The notes under the pieces: model-generated
What the model was told of the DNA's origin: nothing
Seen by the model: only the letters and a program-made list of their open reading frames with translations
The model's database searches: none
Assembly: GCF_008843145.1 (NCBI RefSeq)
Contig: NZ_CP030265.1
Coordinates: 4,519,001 to 4,583,000, forward strand
DNA from: Skermanella pratensis
GTDB lineage: Bacteria > Pseudomonadota > Alphaproteobacteria > Azospirillales > Azospirillaceae
DNA: 64,000 nt
Reading direction: 5' to 3'
Made by a program: the position numbers and the translations under genes
In this document: positions 1 to 9,696 of the stretch, one piece after another
Layout of the letters: every line of letters starts with the position of its first letter
Position numbering within the stretch: position 1 is the stretch's first letter

Positions 1-1
1 C

Positions 2-1426
2 CGCGACCAGATGTTCACCTTCGTCCACCGGCCGGACACCATCCAGACGCTGGCGGTGGCGGCCGGCAAGGACGGCAAGCTCCAGGGCATCCGGCACGAC
101 GCGGTGGCCGAGACCTCGACCTTCGAGGATTACCAGGAGGTGGTCGTCAACTGGTCGGGCCTGCTCTACGACTGTCCAAATACCAAGCTCACCTACGAGC
201 TTGCGAAGATGAACACCTACACGCCCGGCGACATGCGCGCGCCGGGCGCCACGCTGGGCGTCTTCGCGCTGGAATCGGCGATGGACGAGCTGGCCTACGC
301 GACCGGCGTGGATCCCGTCGATCTCCGTCTGAAGAACTATGCCGAGAAGGACGAGAACGAGGGCAAGCCGTTCAGCAGCAAGGAGCTTCGGGCCTGCTAC
401 GCGAAGGCCGCCGAGCGCTTCGGCTGGTCGAAGCGGAACCCGAAGCCCCGCTCGATGCGGGAGGGCCGGGAGCTGATCGGCTGGGGCATGGCGACCGGGG
501 TCTGGGAAGCCATGATGATGCAGACCAGCGCGCGGGCCATCCTGAAGGCCGACGGCACGCTGGAGGTCGCGACCGCCACCGCCGATATCGGGACCGGCAC
601 CTATACCATCCTGGCCCAGCTCGGCGCCGATGCGCTGGGGGTTCCGATCGAGGCCGTGACGGTCAAGATCGGCGACAGCTCGCTTCCGAAGTCGCCGGTC
701 GAGGGCGGGTCCTGGGCCGCGGCGTCGGCCGGCACCGCCGTCCAGGCCGCCTGCTACACCGTGCGCGAGAAGCTGTTCAACGCGGCCCGCACGGCCGAGG
801 GCTCGCCGCTCGCCAATTTCAGCATCGACCGCGTCGTGTTCGGGAACGGGCGGATCTCGGTGGACGGCGACCCGAAGCGCTTCGTGACCCTGGCCGACGC
901 CCTGGCGGCCAGCGGACAGGCCGAGATCTCGGCCGAGGAGACGACCCAGCCCGATCCGGAGACCAAGAAGAAATACTCGGGCTACACCCACTCCGCGATC
1001 TTCGCCGAGGTTCGGATCGACGAGGAGCTCGGCGTGATCCGCCTGACGCGCATCGTCAACGCGGTGGCCGCCGGCAAGATCCTGAACACGAAGACCGCCC
1101 GCAGCCAGATCCTGGGCGGCGTCGTGTTCGGCATCGGCATGGCGCTCCATGAGGAGAGCCTGATGGACAAGGAGCTGGGCCGCTTCATGAACCACAACAT
1201 CGCCGAGTACCATATCCCGGCCCATGCCGACGTCCGGGACATCGACGTGATCTTCGTGGACGAGCACGACGACAAGGCGAGCCCGATCGGCGTGAAGGGC
1301 CTGGGCGAGATCGGCATCGTCGGCACGGCGGCGGCGATCGCCAACGCCGTGTACCACGCCACCGGCCGCCGCATCCGGCACCTGCCGATCACGATCGACA
1401 AGGTGATGGGCGCGGGAGAGGCGTAA
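2..1426 (+). CDS. Aldehyde oxidoreductase molybdenum-binding subunit, PaoC-like (5' truncated by window)
   Basis: The reading frame is already open at base 2, so the N-terminus lies outside the window and 474 codons are visible. The protein belongs to the xanthine dehydrogenase/aldehyde oxidase large-subunit family, which carries the molybdopterin cytosine dinucleotide cofactor. The substrate-channel segment RAPGATLGVFALESAM and the C-terminal GVKGLGEIGIVG, containing the catalytic Glu, are both intact. The final 40 residues resemble E. coli PaoC (YagR). In PaoABC-type enzymes the FAD and 2Fe-2S subunits are encoded just upstream, so they are probably outside the window. A GC-rich hairpin follows the stop codon. 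The substrate, probably an aromatic or aliphatic aldehyde, cannot be read from sequence. Confidence 0.9.
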   Translation, partial: RDQMFTFVHRPDTIQTLAVAAGKDGKLQGIRHDAVAETSTFEDYQEVVVNWSGLLYDCPNTKLTYELAKMNTYTPGDMRAPGATLGVFALESAMDELAYATGVDPVDLRLKNYAEKDENEGKPFSSKELRACYAKAAERFGWSKRNPKPRSMREGRELIGWGMATGVWEAMMMQTSARAILKADGTLEVATATADIGTGTYTILAQLGADALGVPIEAVTVKIGDSSLPKSPVEGGSWAAASAGTAVQAACYTVREKLFNAARTAEGSPLANFSIDRVVFGNGRISVDGDPKRFVTLADALAASGQAEISAEETTQPDPETKKKYSGYTHSAIFAEVRIDEELGVIRLTRIVNAVAAGKILNTKTARSQILGGVVFGIGMALHEESLMDKELGRFMNHNIAEYHIPAHADVRDIDVIFVDEHDDKASPIGVKGLGEIGIVGTAAAIANAVYHATGRRIRHLPITIDKVMGAGEA

Positions 1427-1437
1427 GCTCGGACGCC

Positions 1438-1470
1438 GGGGGGTAGGATGGTGCGGCCATCCCGCCCCCC
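1438..1470 (+). terminator. GC-rich hairpin after the paoC-like gene
   Basis: Six Gs at 1438-1443 pair with six Cs at 1465-1470. GGATGG (1446-1451) pairs with CCATCC (1457-1462) around a 5-nt loop, leaving a 2x2 internal bulge. There is no T-tract, so it may be a weak or Rho-assisted terminator. Confidence 0.45.
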
Positions 1471-1775
1471 CGGGTTATGGACGCGAATGTCATCAATCGT
1501 GCGCAGGGGCCGGGGTGGGTGTCGCCGGGCAGCATGACTGTCCGGCATGGCCGTTCCCCAGCGGCCGTTGGAAGCTGCTCCCTTGCGCGGGCTCGAGCGC
1601 GCGCGGTCCGTCCTGCCCCACCGGGGAAAGGTCATCATTCGTCATCCCCCGGCGCGACGAATACGTATTCACTTTTCGAAGATCCCGCCGCGGCACGGCG
1701 CGACCATGATCGCACGGAAGTATTAAGGATAGTTTTCCCAGGCGTTCTTCCGGCGCACCCTGCCGGCACATTCCT
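1471..1775. other. Intergenic stretch, no gene recognised
   Basis: About 300 bases between the paoC-like gene and the 3' remnant of the disrupted gene. Short open frames occur on both strands, but none has a ribosome-binding site or a recognisable product. Confidence 0.5.
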
Positions 1776-1850
1776 TCACTCGATCATCTTTCCGGTCCAG
1801 CGGTCTTGGCCGATCCAGAATGGGCACCGAGGACAGGTCTGCCCCTCATT
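1776..1850 (-). pseudogene. 3' remnant of the conserved hypothetical gene split by the insertion
   Basis: Read on the minus strand, this segment encodes EGQTCPRCPFWIGQDRWTGK, then MIE and a stop. That is the expected C-terminus (CPxCPFWxGxDRWTG) of the same small family whose N-terminal part is encoded at 3548-3853. The 5' piece ends at GCPHGETID, exactly where the inverted-repeat element begins, and this piece starts where the element ends. The two fragments are therefore one gene interrupted by the 1.7 kb insertion. The Cys-rich tail suggests a small zinc-binding knuckle, which the interrupted copy lacks. Confidence 0.75.
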
Positions 1851-1851
1851 A

Positions 1852-1918
1852 GAGCTGTGCCCGATCAGGTCGATCCGCCCGGAGCAGCCGAACCGATGCG
1901 TTGGGCCATGGGCCCAAC
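1852..1918 (+). repeat. Left arm of the inserted palindromic element
   Basis: Starts GAGCTGTGCCCGATCAGGT and ends with the imperfect palindrome GTTGGGCCATGGGCCCAAC (1900-1918). The first ~31 bases match the inverted right arm at about 27 positions, and the terminal 19-21 bases match exactly in inverse orientation. Confidence 0.75.
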
Positions 1919-3127
<1,209 letters not shown>

Positions 3128-3178
3128 GCCCCATCCCTTTGTTCGACCGGCGGCACCATCCCTCCGTCCCGACCTGAG

Positions 3179-3283
3179 GGTCCAGCGGGCGGCGGGCGGA
3201 GCGGCGGTCAAGGAGGGCCGAAGGCCACCGCGGAGCGGCGCGCAGCGTCCTTGATGGCCGCTCCGCCCGCCGCCCGCTGGACC
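3179..3283. repeat. Large hairpin downstream of the transposase
   Basis: Bases 3179-3205 are the exact reverse complement of 3257-3283 (27 bp). After a two-base mismatch the stem continues for seven more pairs (TCAAGGA / TCCTTGA), giving a ~36-bp cruciform-capable structure within the IS110 right end. It may terminate transcription of the transposase or be a structural part of the element. Confidence 0.7.
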
Positions 3284-3460
3284 GAGGTGGGGGCGGCCAA
3301 GAGCACGTCCGACAACCGCCGCGGCAAACCGCTGACGGCGGCGTCTTCCCGTGACCATGCATGCTGCTTGAAGTTGTATATCCACACCCAACGATGCGGC
3401 TCACAAAAACAGTTGCTACGATCGACAGCCCGTATCACCTCCGCCCTGCATCGAACCGAA

Positions 3461-3545
3461 GTTGGGCCCATGGCCCAACGCAACGCGGCGAGTGGAACGG
3501 CAGGCTGCGTGGACCGGAGCGGTTCAACCTGATCGGACACAGCTC
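3461..3545 (-). repeat. Right arm of the inserted palindromic element
   Basis: Begins with GTTGGGCCCATGGCCCAAC (3461-3479), the reverse complement of the left-arm palindrome. It ends at 3545 with the inverted terminus ACCTGATCGGACACAGCTC. The TA that follows forms the TAG stop codon that truncates the neighbouring minus-strand gene. Confidence 0.75.
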
Positions 3546-3547
3546 TA

Positions 3548-3853
3548 GTCGATGGTTTCCCCATGCGGGCAGCCGATGATCCTGTAGGTCACGATGACGG
3601 TGAGACCTCCGGATTGCTGAATGAACTCCGGGATTTCAGTGACGATATTCGGGTCGGTCCTGACAACCCGGTCGTCCGATAGCCATCGGTGCATCAAATG
3701 AGGCTCGTGCCCCTCGGCCAGGACGATCGCGACGGTGGCTTTCGATGCCCTCCGGTCGTCGGGGCCATAGCAGGCGACCGTCGCGACGGGAAAACCGTGG
3801 AAACCCTTCCGGGCCTTCTTGCCAAGCCGCTTCACGGCCTGCCCTTTGAGCAT
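3548..3853 (-). pseudogene. Conserved hypothetical protein, 5' part of the split gene
   Basis: The minus-strand frame encodes a basic N-terminus (VKRLGKKARKGFHGFP), a central part VATVACYGPDDRRASKATV and ends IIGCPHGETID. This looks like a small alphaproteobacterial family of unknown function whose members normally continue with Tyr/Pro-Glu-Gly and a CPxCPFW motif. Here the frame runs into the repeat arm and stops at a TAG created by the element (3545-3547). The missing tail is found on the far side of the insertion at 1776-1850. The start at 3853 (MLKGQ) is a guess, with an in-frame GTG at 3865 as alternative. A shortened product could still be made, but it would lack the cysteine knuckle. 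Confidence 0.7.
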
Positions 3854-3971
3854 CCAAAAGCTCACGCGATGTTTCGGCTCCCAGTCGACTATAGAGTCTT
3901 TGAGGCTGCCCGGACTCCTTCGTCCTTCTGCGTAAGGAACGGTCGGGCGGCGTGATCCGGAGAGGAACGGC

Positions 3972-4535
3972 ATGGCGGTCCAGGATGACAAGGTCGGCAC
4001 TTCCAAGGCGAACGGCGTCAGGGCGCACCTGACGGACGAGGAGCACCGGCTGCTGTCCCGGCTGCGGCACCGCAAGCCGGCGCGCAACCCTCCGGCCGGG
4101 GAACCCGGGCCGGAGTTGGGGGGCAGGCTGGCGGACCGGGTCGCCAGCGTCGTCGGTTCCTGGCGTTTCATCATCGTACAGTCGGCGGCCCTGTCCCTCT
4201 GGATCGTCGCCAACCTGTTCGCCTGGTGGAGCGCCTGGGACCCGTATCCCTTCATCCTGCTGAACCTGGTGCTGTCGTTTCAGGCTGCCTTCACGGCGCC
4301 GGTGATCCTGATGAGCCAGAACCGCCAGGGCACCATCGACCGGATGAACGCTCAGCACGATTACGAGGTCAATACCAAGGCCGAGTTGGAGATCGAACTG
4401 CTGCACCAGAAGATCGACCTGCTGCGCGAGCAGGAGATCGCCTTGCTGCTGAAGATGGTGAGCCGGTTCGAGCAGCGGATGGAGGCGATGCAGGAGCGGG
4501 GCGAGGTCGGCAGGACGGACGGCCCGACCGGGTAA
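3972..4535 (+). CDS. DUF1003 domain inner-membrane protein
   Basis: A 187-aa protein with a GAGAGG ribosome-binding site just upstream. Residues ~50-115 form the DUF1003 core: GSWRFIIVQSAALSLWIVAN, then WDPYPFILLNLVLSFQAAFT, giving two membrane helices. The conserved MSQNRQ follows and the tail (~125-175) is a likely coiled coil (ELEIELLHQKIDLLREQE). The function of DUF1003 proteins is unknown. The gene is transcribed away from the disrupted hypothetical gene and may share its divergent promoter region (3854-3971). Confidence 0.9.
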   Translation: MAVQDDKVGTSKANGVRAHLTDEEHRLLSRLRHRKPARNPPAGEPGPELGGRLADRVASVVGSWRFIIVQSAALSLWIVANLFAWWSAWDPYPFILLNLVLSFQAAFTAPVILMSQNRQGTIDRMNAQHDYEVNTKAELEIELLHQKIDLLREQEIALLLKMVSRFEQRMEAMQERGEVGRTDGPTG

Positions 4536-4568
4536 GGGCGCGCGTGTGCCGGGGTGCCGGACGCGGCG

Positions 4569-5720
4569 TCAGGAGGCCTGCGCATCCCCGAACAGTTCGG
4601 CCACCGCCTCCTCGCCGATGGCGAAAGCGGTGCTCATGCCGGTTCCGCTGGAAACGACGGAGAGGCGCACCGCCGGATCGGGAGCGTCGATGAAGGCGGT
4701 TTCCGTAGGAGACGACGGGTAGCAGCCGAGCCAGCGTTCGGTCACGGTCATGTCGGGAATGTCGAGCGTTTCCGCCGCGTGCCGCAGGATGATGCCGTCA
4801 ATCCCGGCGGGGGCGAAAGGATCGGGCGTCGGGTCGTAGTGATGGCTGTCGCCGACCACCAGCGAGCCGTCGGCGCCCTGGACGACGATCAGGTGGATAC
4901 CGTTCTCAAGCGCGTCCCCCGCCTCGGCTTCCAGGCGCGCCTTGAGCGCCGGCACGCCGGGCAGGTCGGTAAAGCCTTCGTAGCGCACCAGGCTGAGATC
5001 CTGCATCACCGATCCCGGCAGGCGCCACCCGGCCGGCTGCGGCGCGAGGCGCAGCATGTGGAGCTTGCTCTGGGTGAGGCCGCGCCTCGCCAGGGTTTCG
5101 GGGAAGAGGGACAGCAGGTCCCCGCCGGGGCAGACGGCGACGCGGGATGCCGTGATGCGTCCGGCGGTGGTGTCCACGACGGCGACACCGGCCGCGCCGG
5201 TCTCGACGCCGCGCGCCTGGACGCCCCAGAGGAAATCGACGCCATGGGCGGAGGCCAGGAAGGCGCCCAGTTTCGGCAGGGCTTCGCGCGGCTCGACCCG
5301 CAACTCGTGGGGGCTCCACAAGGCGCCCCGGATGCCCGGACGGACCATCGGCAGGGTCCGCGCCGCCTCCGCGGGATCGAGCAGGCGGCACCCCTCCCCC
5401 ATGGTTCCGCCGGCGAACTGTTCGAGGACCGCCATGGCCTCGGGCCGGTGGGCGACGACCGCGGTCCCCCGGTGCAGGACGGGAATGCCTGCCAGGGGCG
5501 CCACCTCGGCCCAGATGTCGCGGCTGCGGCGCGCCCGGTTCCAGGTGACGCCGGCACGCTGCCCGGTGACCGTCACGAAACCGAAATTGCGGATCGAGGC
5601 GCCGTTGGAGCGCCGGTCACGGTCGATCACGCAGACCTTGAGGCGGCGCTTCGCGGCGGCCAGAGCATGCGCCAGCCCGACGATCCCGCCACCGATGACC
5701 GCCAGATCGTAATGCGTCAC
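4569..5720 (-). CDS. FAD-dependent oxidoreductase, HpnW/TIGR03364 type (DAO family)
   Basis: A 383-aa flavoprotein of the D-amino-acid oxidase (DAO) fold. The N-terminal dinucleotide-binding motif is VIGGGIVGLAHALAAAKR, followed by the acidic strand end VCVIDRD and ASIRNFGFVTVTGQ, typical of the TIGR03364 group. That group is often found near 2-aminoethylphosphonate or hopanoid genes, but no such neighbours occur here. The GTG start at 5720 is supported by GGGAGAGG six bases upstream; the longer frame to 5888 is not family-like. The substrate is probably a secondary or primary amine. Confidence 0.85.
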   Translation of the reverse strand: MTHYDLAVIGGGIVGLAHALAAAKRRLKVCVIDRDRRSNGASIRNFGFVTVTGQRAGVTWNRARRSRDIWAEVAPLAGIPVLHRGTAVVAHRPEAMAVLEQFAGGTMGEGCRLLDPAEAARTLPMVRPGIRGALWSPHELRVEPREALPKLGAFLASAHGVDFLWGVQARGVETGAAGVAVVDTTAGRITASRVAVCPGGDLLSLFPETLARRGLTQSKLHMLRLAPQPAGWRLPGSVMQDLSLVRYEGFTDLPGVPALKARLEAEAGDALENGIHLIVVQGADGSLVVGDSHHYDPTPDPFAPAGIDGIILRHAAETLDIPDMTVTERWLGCYPSSPTETAFIDAPDPAVRLSVVSSGTGMSTAFAIGEEAVAELFGDAQAS

Positions 5721-5906
5721 TTGACCTCTCCCGCCTCGAAGCTCGCCACACCCATGCGCCCTGGGACCGGGCGATGACCGCGGACAGGAGAATCCGACAA
5801 CGGACGCGGTTCGGCCACTGGTTTTTTCGGTGGGATGAGAGACCCGACATCCCGGCTCAATCATCACGTCCAGAACTTTGGTGATCATACACGGCGATCT
5901 TGATCG

Positions 5907-6020
5907 GTCCGCCGTAGGTCGGCCTCGGCCGAAGGCCGACGCCGACAGCGTGGCCGGAGCCTTGACGCAGGGTGTCGGCGTTCGCCCTGACGGGCGAAGG
6001 CCGACCTACGCCGCCGGACC
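5907..6020. repeat. Dispersed palindromic repeat, copy 1
   Basis: GTAGGTCGGCC (5914-5924) is inverted at 5999-6009, with imperfect GGTCC/GGACC outer ends. The internal segment around 5920-5987 (GGCCTCGGCCGAAGG, then GACAGCGTGGCCGGA) recurs at 37679-37751, so this is a dispersed intergenic repeat. It fills most of the 400-base gap between the flavoprotein and the acyltransferase; nothing else was recognised in that gap. Confidence 0.7.
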
Positions 6021-6124
6021 TATCGGAACCACCGTGCGGCACCGGCAGAAGCCTTCCTGGTGGCTCCGCGCCTATCCGTTATAACCCATTGCCCGGCGGC
6101 CCGAAGGCATGCTCCAAGGGCGGC

Positions 6125-6763
6125 ATGGCGGATGATCTCGGTTTCAGGACGATGGCCAAGGCGCTGGTCGACGGCTTGTGCCTCGCGGTCGCGGCGCTGC
6201 CGGCGGGCCTGTGCCGGCTGGAGGCGCGGTTCGGCGAGCGGGGCGACCTGTTCACGCTGTTCGGGCAGGGATTCTCGGTCGTGCCGGGATTGCCGGGCAA
6301 CTTCCTGCGCAGGGCCTTCGCGAGGCTGACCCTCGACGGCTGCGCGCCGGACTGCGAGATCGGATTCCTGACCTGGTTCTCCAGCCGCCACGCCCGTGTG
6401 GGACGGGGAGTTTATATCGGGCCGATGTCGGTGATCGCCGATGCCGAGATCGGCGACGGGTCGCTGGTGGCGACGCGGGTCAGCATCCTGAGCGGCAAGA
6501 AGCAGCACGGGTTCGACGCGGAGGGCCGGCTGATCCCGTTCAGCCGCGACCGCGCCGCTTTCGTCAGCATCGGCCGGAACACCTGGATCGGAGAGGGGGC
6601 GATCATCATGGCCGATGTCGGCGACGGATGCGTGGTCGCGGCGGGAGCCGTGGTGACCCGGCCGGTGCCCGCCGGACAGATCGTCGGCGGCAACCCGGCA
6701 AGGGTCATCGGAGCAGCGGATGCCACTCTCGGAAGCGAAGAAAAAGGCAGAACCATGGCATGA
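6125..6763 (+). CDS. Left-handed beta-helix (hexapeptide repeat) acyltransferase
   Basis: A 212-aa protein. The N-terminal ~75 residues are helical (MADDLGFRTMAKALVDGLCL), followed by hexapeptide turns (VYIGPMSVIADAEIGDGSLV, then VSIGRNTWIGEGAIIMADVG, VVAAGAVV, IVGGNPARVIG). This is the fold of CatB/LacA/WbbJ-type O-acetyltransferases that use acetyl-CoA. Downstream lie a GT2 and a polytopic glycosyltransferase, so modification of a surface polysaccharide is plausible. The start at 6125 is preceded by a GGGCGG site; 6152 is an alternative. Confidence 0.85.
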   Translation: MADDLGFRTMAKALVDGLCLAVAALPAGLCRLEARFGERGDLFTLFGQGFSVVPGLPGNFLRRAFARLTLDGCAPDCEIGFLTWFSSRHARVGRGVYIGPMSVIADAEIGDGSLVATRVSILSGKKQHGFDAEGRLIPFSRDRAAFVSIGRNTWIGEGAIIMADVGDGCVVAAGAVVTRPVPAGQIVGGNPARVIGAADATLGSEEKGRTMA

Positions 6764-7003
6764 TTCGGGTAACTAAATCTTATCTTTTTCGATAGTTAAT
6801 CATAATCAGGCATATAGCTTGGTGCGTTCGGTCGTGTTATAGAGCGCGTCGGCATTACTGGAACAATCTTGGGAGCAGGCGCCAGCCTTGCCGGGGCGGC
6901 GTTAACGTTATAGGCATTTGAAACCATGTCTTCCCTGGACGCAGTGTCGCCGATCGTCGCGCAGTTCGAACCCCGTTCCACCGAGCGCGACCGGGAGGGG
7001 CGC

Positions 7004-8002
7004 ATGCTGCTGTCCCTGGTGATCCCCTGCTACAACGAGTCGGCCAATATAGAGCCGCTGTTCGCCCGGCTGTTTCCCGTGCTGGACACCCTGCCCCTGG
7101 ACTGGGAGGTAGTCTGCGTCAACGACGGCAGCCGCGACGACACCCTGGAGAGGCTGACCGCCGTCCATGACCGGGAGCCGCGGGTGCGGGTGGTCGACCT
7201 GTCCCGCAATTTCGGGAAGGAGGCGGCCCTGTCCGCCGGCCTGGCGGTGGCCGACGGCGATGCGGTCGTCCCGATGGACGCCGACCTGCAGCATCCGCCG
7301 GAGCTGCTGCCCGACCTGGTCGCCAGGTGGCGCGAGGGTTTCGACGTCGTGATCGCGATCCGCCAGGCGAGGACCGGCCAGTCGGCGGGCAACCGGCTGG
7401 GCGCGCGGGTCTTCTACTGGCTGTTCGACCGCATGTCGGAGGTGCCGCTGCCGCGCGAGGCCGGGGATTTCAGGCTGCTCGACCGTGTCGTGGTCGACGT
7501 GATCAACCGCATGCCGGAGCGTACCCGGTTCATGAAGGGCATCTTCGCCTGGGTCGGTTTCCGTCAGACGACGATCCCCTATGTCCAGGGCGAGCGCGCC
7601 AGCGGCGAGACCAAATGGGGCTTCCTGAAGCTTCTGCGCTTCTCCATGGTCGGGCTGACCGCCTTTTCCACGTTCCCGCTGAGGGTATGGGGATTGGTCG
7701 GGGCCGTCGTCTCCGGGCTGGCCTTCTGCTACATCGTGATGCGGCTGATGCGCACGGCGTTGTACGGCATCGACGTGCCCGGTTATGAATCCATCATCGT
7801 CACCGTGCTGTTCCTGGGCGGGGTCCAGCTGCTGACCCTGGGCATCATCGGCGACTATCTCGGCCGGGTCTTCGACGAGGTGAAGGGGCGGCCGCTTTAC
7901 ATCGTGCGCTCGATCCGCGGCAGGGCGGCGCCGTCGGCGGTGTCGCGCGGGATGGAAGCCGCGCCCGGCGCCGAGCGCATGTACCCGCGCGGCGATTCCT
8001 GA
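7004..8002 (+). CDS. Family 2 glycosyltransferase, polyprenyl-phosphate sugar synthase type (GtrB/ArnC-like)
   Basis: The product starts MLLSLVIPCYNES, the classic GT-A N-terminus, and contains VNDGSRDDT and the DAD motif (PMDADLQHP). The ERASGETKWGFLKLLRFSM segment and two C-terminal membrane helices (~235-315) are typical of GtrB/ArnC/DPM enzymes, which load a sugar onto undecaprenyl phosphate on the cytoplasmic face. The ATG at 7004 has a GGGAGGGG site five bases upstream; an in-frame ATG at 6926 lacks one, so the shorter 332-aa form was chosen. The next gene is a likely lipid-linked-sugar glycosyltransferase only 14 bases on. No GtrA-type flippase is adjacent. Confidence 0.9.
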   Translation: MLLSLVIPCYNESANIEPLFARLFPVLDTLPLDWEVVCVNDGSRDDTLERLTAVHDREPRVRVVDLSRNFGKEAALSAGLAVADGDAVVPMDADLQHPPELLPDLVARWREGFDVVIAIRQARTGQSAGNRLGARVFYWLFDRMSEVPLPREAGDFRLLDRVVVDVINRMPERTRFMKGIFAWVGFRQTTIPYVQGERASGETKWGFLKLLRFSMVGLTAFSTFPLRVWGLVGAVVSGLAFCYIVMRLMRTALYGIDVPGYESIIVTVLFLGGVQLLTLGIIGDYLGRVFDEVKGRPLYIVRSIRGRAAPSAVSRGMEAAPGAERMYPRGDS

Positions 8003-8016
8003 CCGGTTCGCCGCCG

Positions 8017-9660
8017 ATGACCGTCATCGATCCACGGATCCCGCAATCCGCCTTCGATCGGGTGGTCGCGGGGGTCCTGCCGAGAAGCCTGTTCGACGAC
8101 CTGGCCCTGGGGCTGCTGTTCTCCCTGGGCGTCCTGATCGCCCTGACCTTTCCCAATTACGGCATCATCTGGGACGAGGAGGTGCAGCGGACCTACGGGC
8201 TCCTGCTGCTGGACTACTACGCCTCGGGGCTCCGGGACCTGTCGGCCTTCGGCTATGACAATCTCTACCTGTACGGCGGCGGCTTCGACATGGCGGCGGC
8301 CCTGCTGGAGCGGGTGTCTCCCCTGGGCGCGTACGAGACGCGGCACCTGCTCGGCGGGATGATCGGGCTGCTCGGGATGGCCGGCACCTGGCGGCTGGCG
8401 AGGCTGATCGGGGGCGAGAGGGCGGGCTTCTTCGCGCTGCTGCTGCTGGCGCTGCTGCCGGCCTATTACGGCCATATGTTCTCCAACCCCAAGGACATTC
8501 CGTTCGCCTGCGGCATGGTCTGGTGCCTTCACCTGTCGGCGCTTATCCTGCGCGAGCTGCCGCGGCCGCGCTGGGGCTTGGTCCTGGGTTTCGGCGTCGT
8601 GCTGGGCCTGACGCTGGGGACCCGCATCGGCGGCGTGCTGGCGGTCTTCTTCCTGGGGGCGGCGGTGCTGGGCCACCTGGGACGGGTCGCGCTGCTGCGC
8701 CGCGGCTTCGGTCCGGCTGCCCGGCAGGCCCTGTCCATCGCGCTGCGCCTGTCGCCGGCCCTGCCGGTCGCCTGGACGGTGATGGTCCTGGTCTGGCCCT
8801 GGGCGCACCTGGACTTCCTGAACCCGGTCCGGGCCTTCCTGAAGTTTTCCGCCTTCCCCTGGCCCAACGAGGTGCTGTACGGCGGGCGGTGGATCTCCGC
8901 GGACGACCTGCCGGCGACATACCTGCCGACCATGCTGGGGCTGCAACTGCCCGAGCTGCTGCTGGCGGGGCTAGTGGCCGCGGCCTGGTACGGGTTCCGC
9001 GCCCTGGTTCGGCCTCCCCTCGTGGCGGACGCGACCCGCCGCCTCCAGGCGGGGCTGGTGGCGCTGGCCGCCGTCTTTCCCGTGGTCTATGCGCTGGTCA
9101 GCCATCCCGTCCTGTACAACGGGTTCCGCCATTTCCTGTTCGTGCTGCCGCCCCTGGCGGTGCTGGCGGCGCTGGGATTCGACCGGCTGTGGGCGGCGGT
9201 GGCCGACAACCGGTCCCGGCTGCGCGCCCGCCTGCTGGCCCTGCCCTTCACGGCCGCCGGGGTGGCGCAGCTCTGGACCATGGCGGCGCTGCATCCGTAC
9301 GAATACATCTACTACAACCGCATCGCCGGCGGAATCGCCGGAGCCGAATGGCGCTACGAGCTGGACTATTGGGGGGCCGCCCTGCGCGAGGCCGCCCTGG
9401 AGCTGGACGAATACGTGGCCAACGAGCGCGGCGGCAGGATCGGCGCCGGCGACCGGGTCCGCGTCTTCGTCTGCGGCCATCCGAACTCCGCCATGTATTT
9501 CCTGCCGCCCCAGTTCAGGCTGGTGGGGGAGCCGGAGCAGGCCGACTTCCTGGTGTCATGGACCCAGGCGGGCTGCAACTTCACCATGTTCGGGCAGGTG
9601 GTCGCGGAGGTCCGGCGCTTCGGGGTGACGCTGGCGGTGGTGAAGGACCTTCGGGAGTAG
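8017..9660 (+). CDS. Polytopic membrane glycosyltransferase (GT39/PMT-ArnT-like)
   Basis: A 547-aa protein with about ten predicted membrane segments. After the first helix comes an acidic periplasmic loop (NYGIIWDEEVQRTYG), matching the catalytic-loop position of the GT-C fold used by ArnT/PMT enzymes. A second conserved loop (MFSNPKDIPFA) follows helix 4-5. Such enzymes transfer a sugar from a polyprenyl-phosphate donor to lipid A, polysaccharide or protein in the periplasm. The gene follows the GT2 gene by 14 bases with no clear ribosome-binding site, so translational coupling is likely. The acceptor is unknown. Confidence 0.82.
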   Translation: MTVIDPRIPQSAFDRVVAGVLPRSLFDDLALGLLFSLGVLIALTFPNYGIIWDEEVQRTYGLLLLDYYASGLRDLSAFGYDNLYLYGGGFDMAAALLERVSPLGAYETRHLLGGMIGLLGMAGTWRLARLIGGERAGFFALLLLALLPAYYGHMFSNPKDIPFACGMVWCLHLSALILRELPRPRWGLVLGFGVVLGLTLGTRIGGVLAVFFLGAAVLGHLGRVALLRRGFGPAARQALSIALRLSPALPVAWTVMVLVWPWAHLDFLNPVRAFLKFSAFPWPNEVLYGGRWISADDLPATYLPTMLGLQLPELLLAGLVAAAWYGFRALVRPPLVADATRRLQAGLVALAAVFPVVYALVSHPVLYNGFRHFLFVLPPLAVLAALGFDRLWAAVADNRSRLRARLLALPFTAAGVAQLWTMAALHPYEYIYYNRIAGGIAGAEWRYELDYWGAALREAALELDEYVANERGGRIGAGDRVRVFVCGHPNSAMYFLPPQFRLVGEPEQADFLVSWTQAGCNFTMFGQVVAEVRRFGVTLAVVKDLRE

Positions 9661-9696
9661 CGGGCCTTCACGGGGTTTTTCATGGAGTCGCCGGCG

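Noticed and set aside
2-1426. Possible link of the first gene to the molybdenum hydroxylase in the sox operon
   Set aside because: It is a different subfamily (PaoC-like, no visible connection), over 60 kb away and on the other strand.
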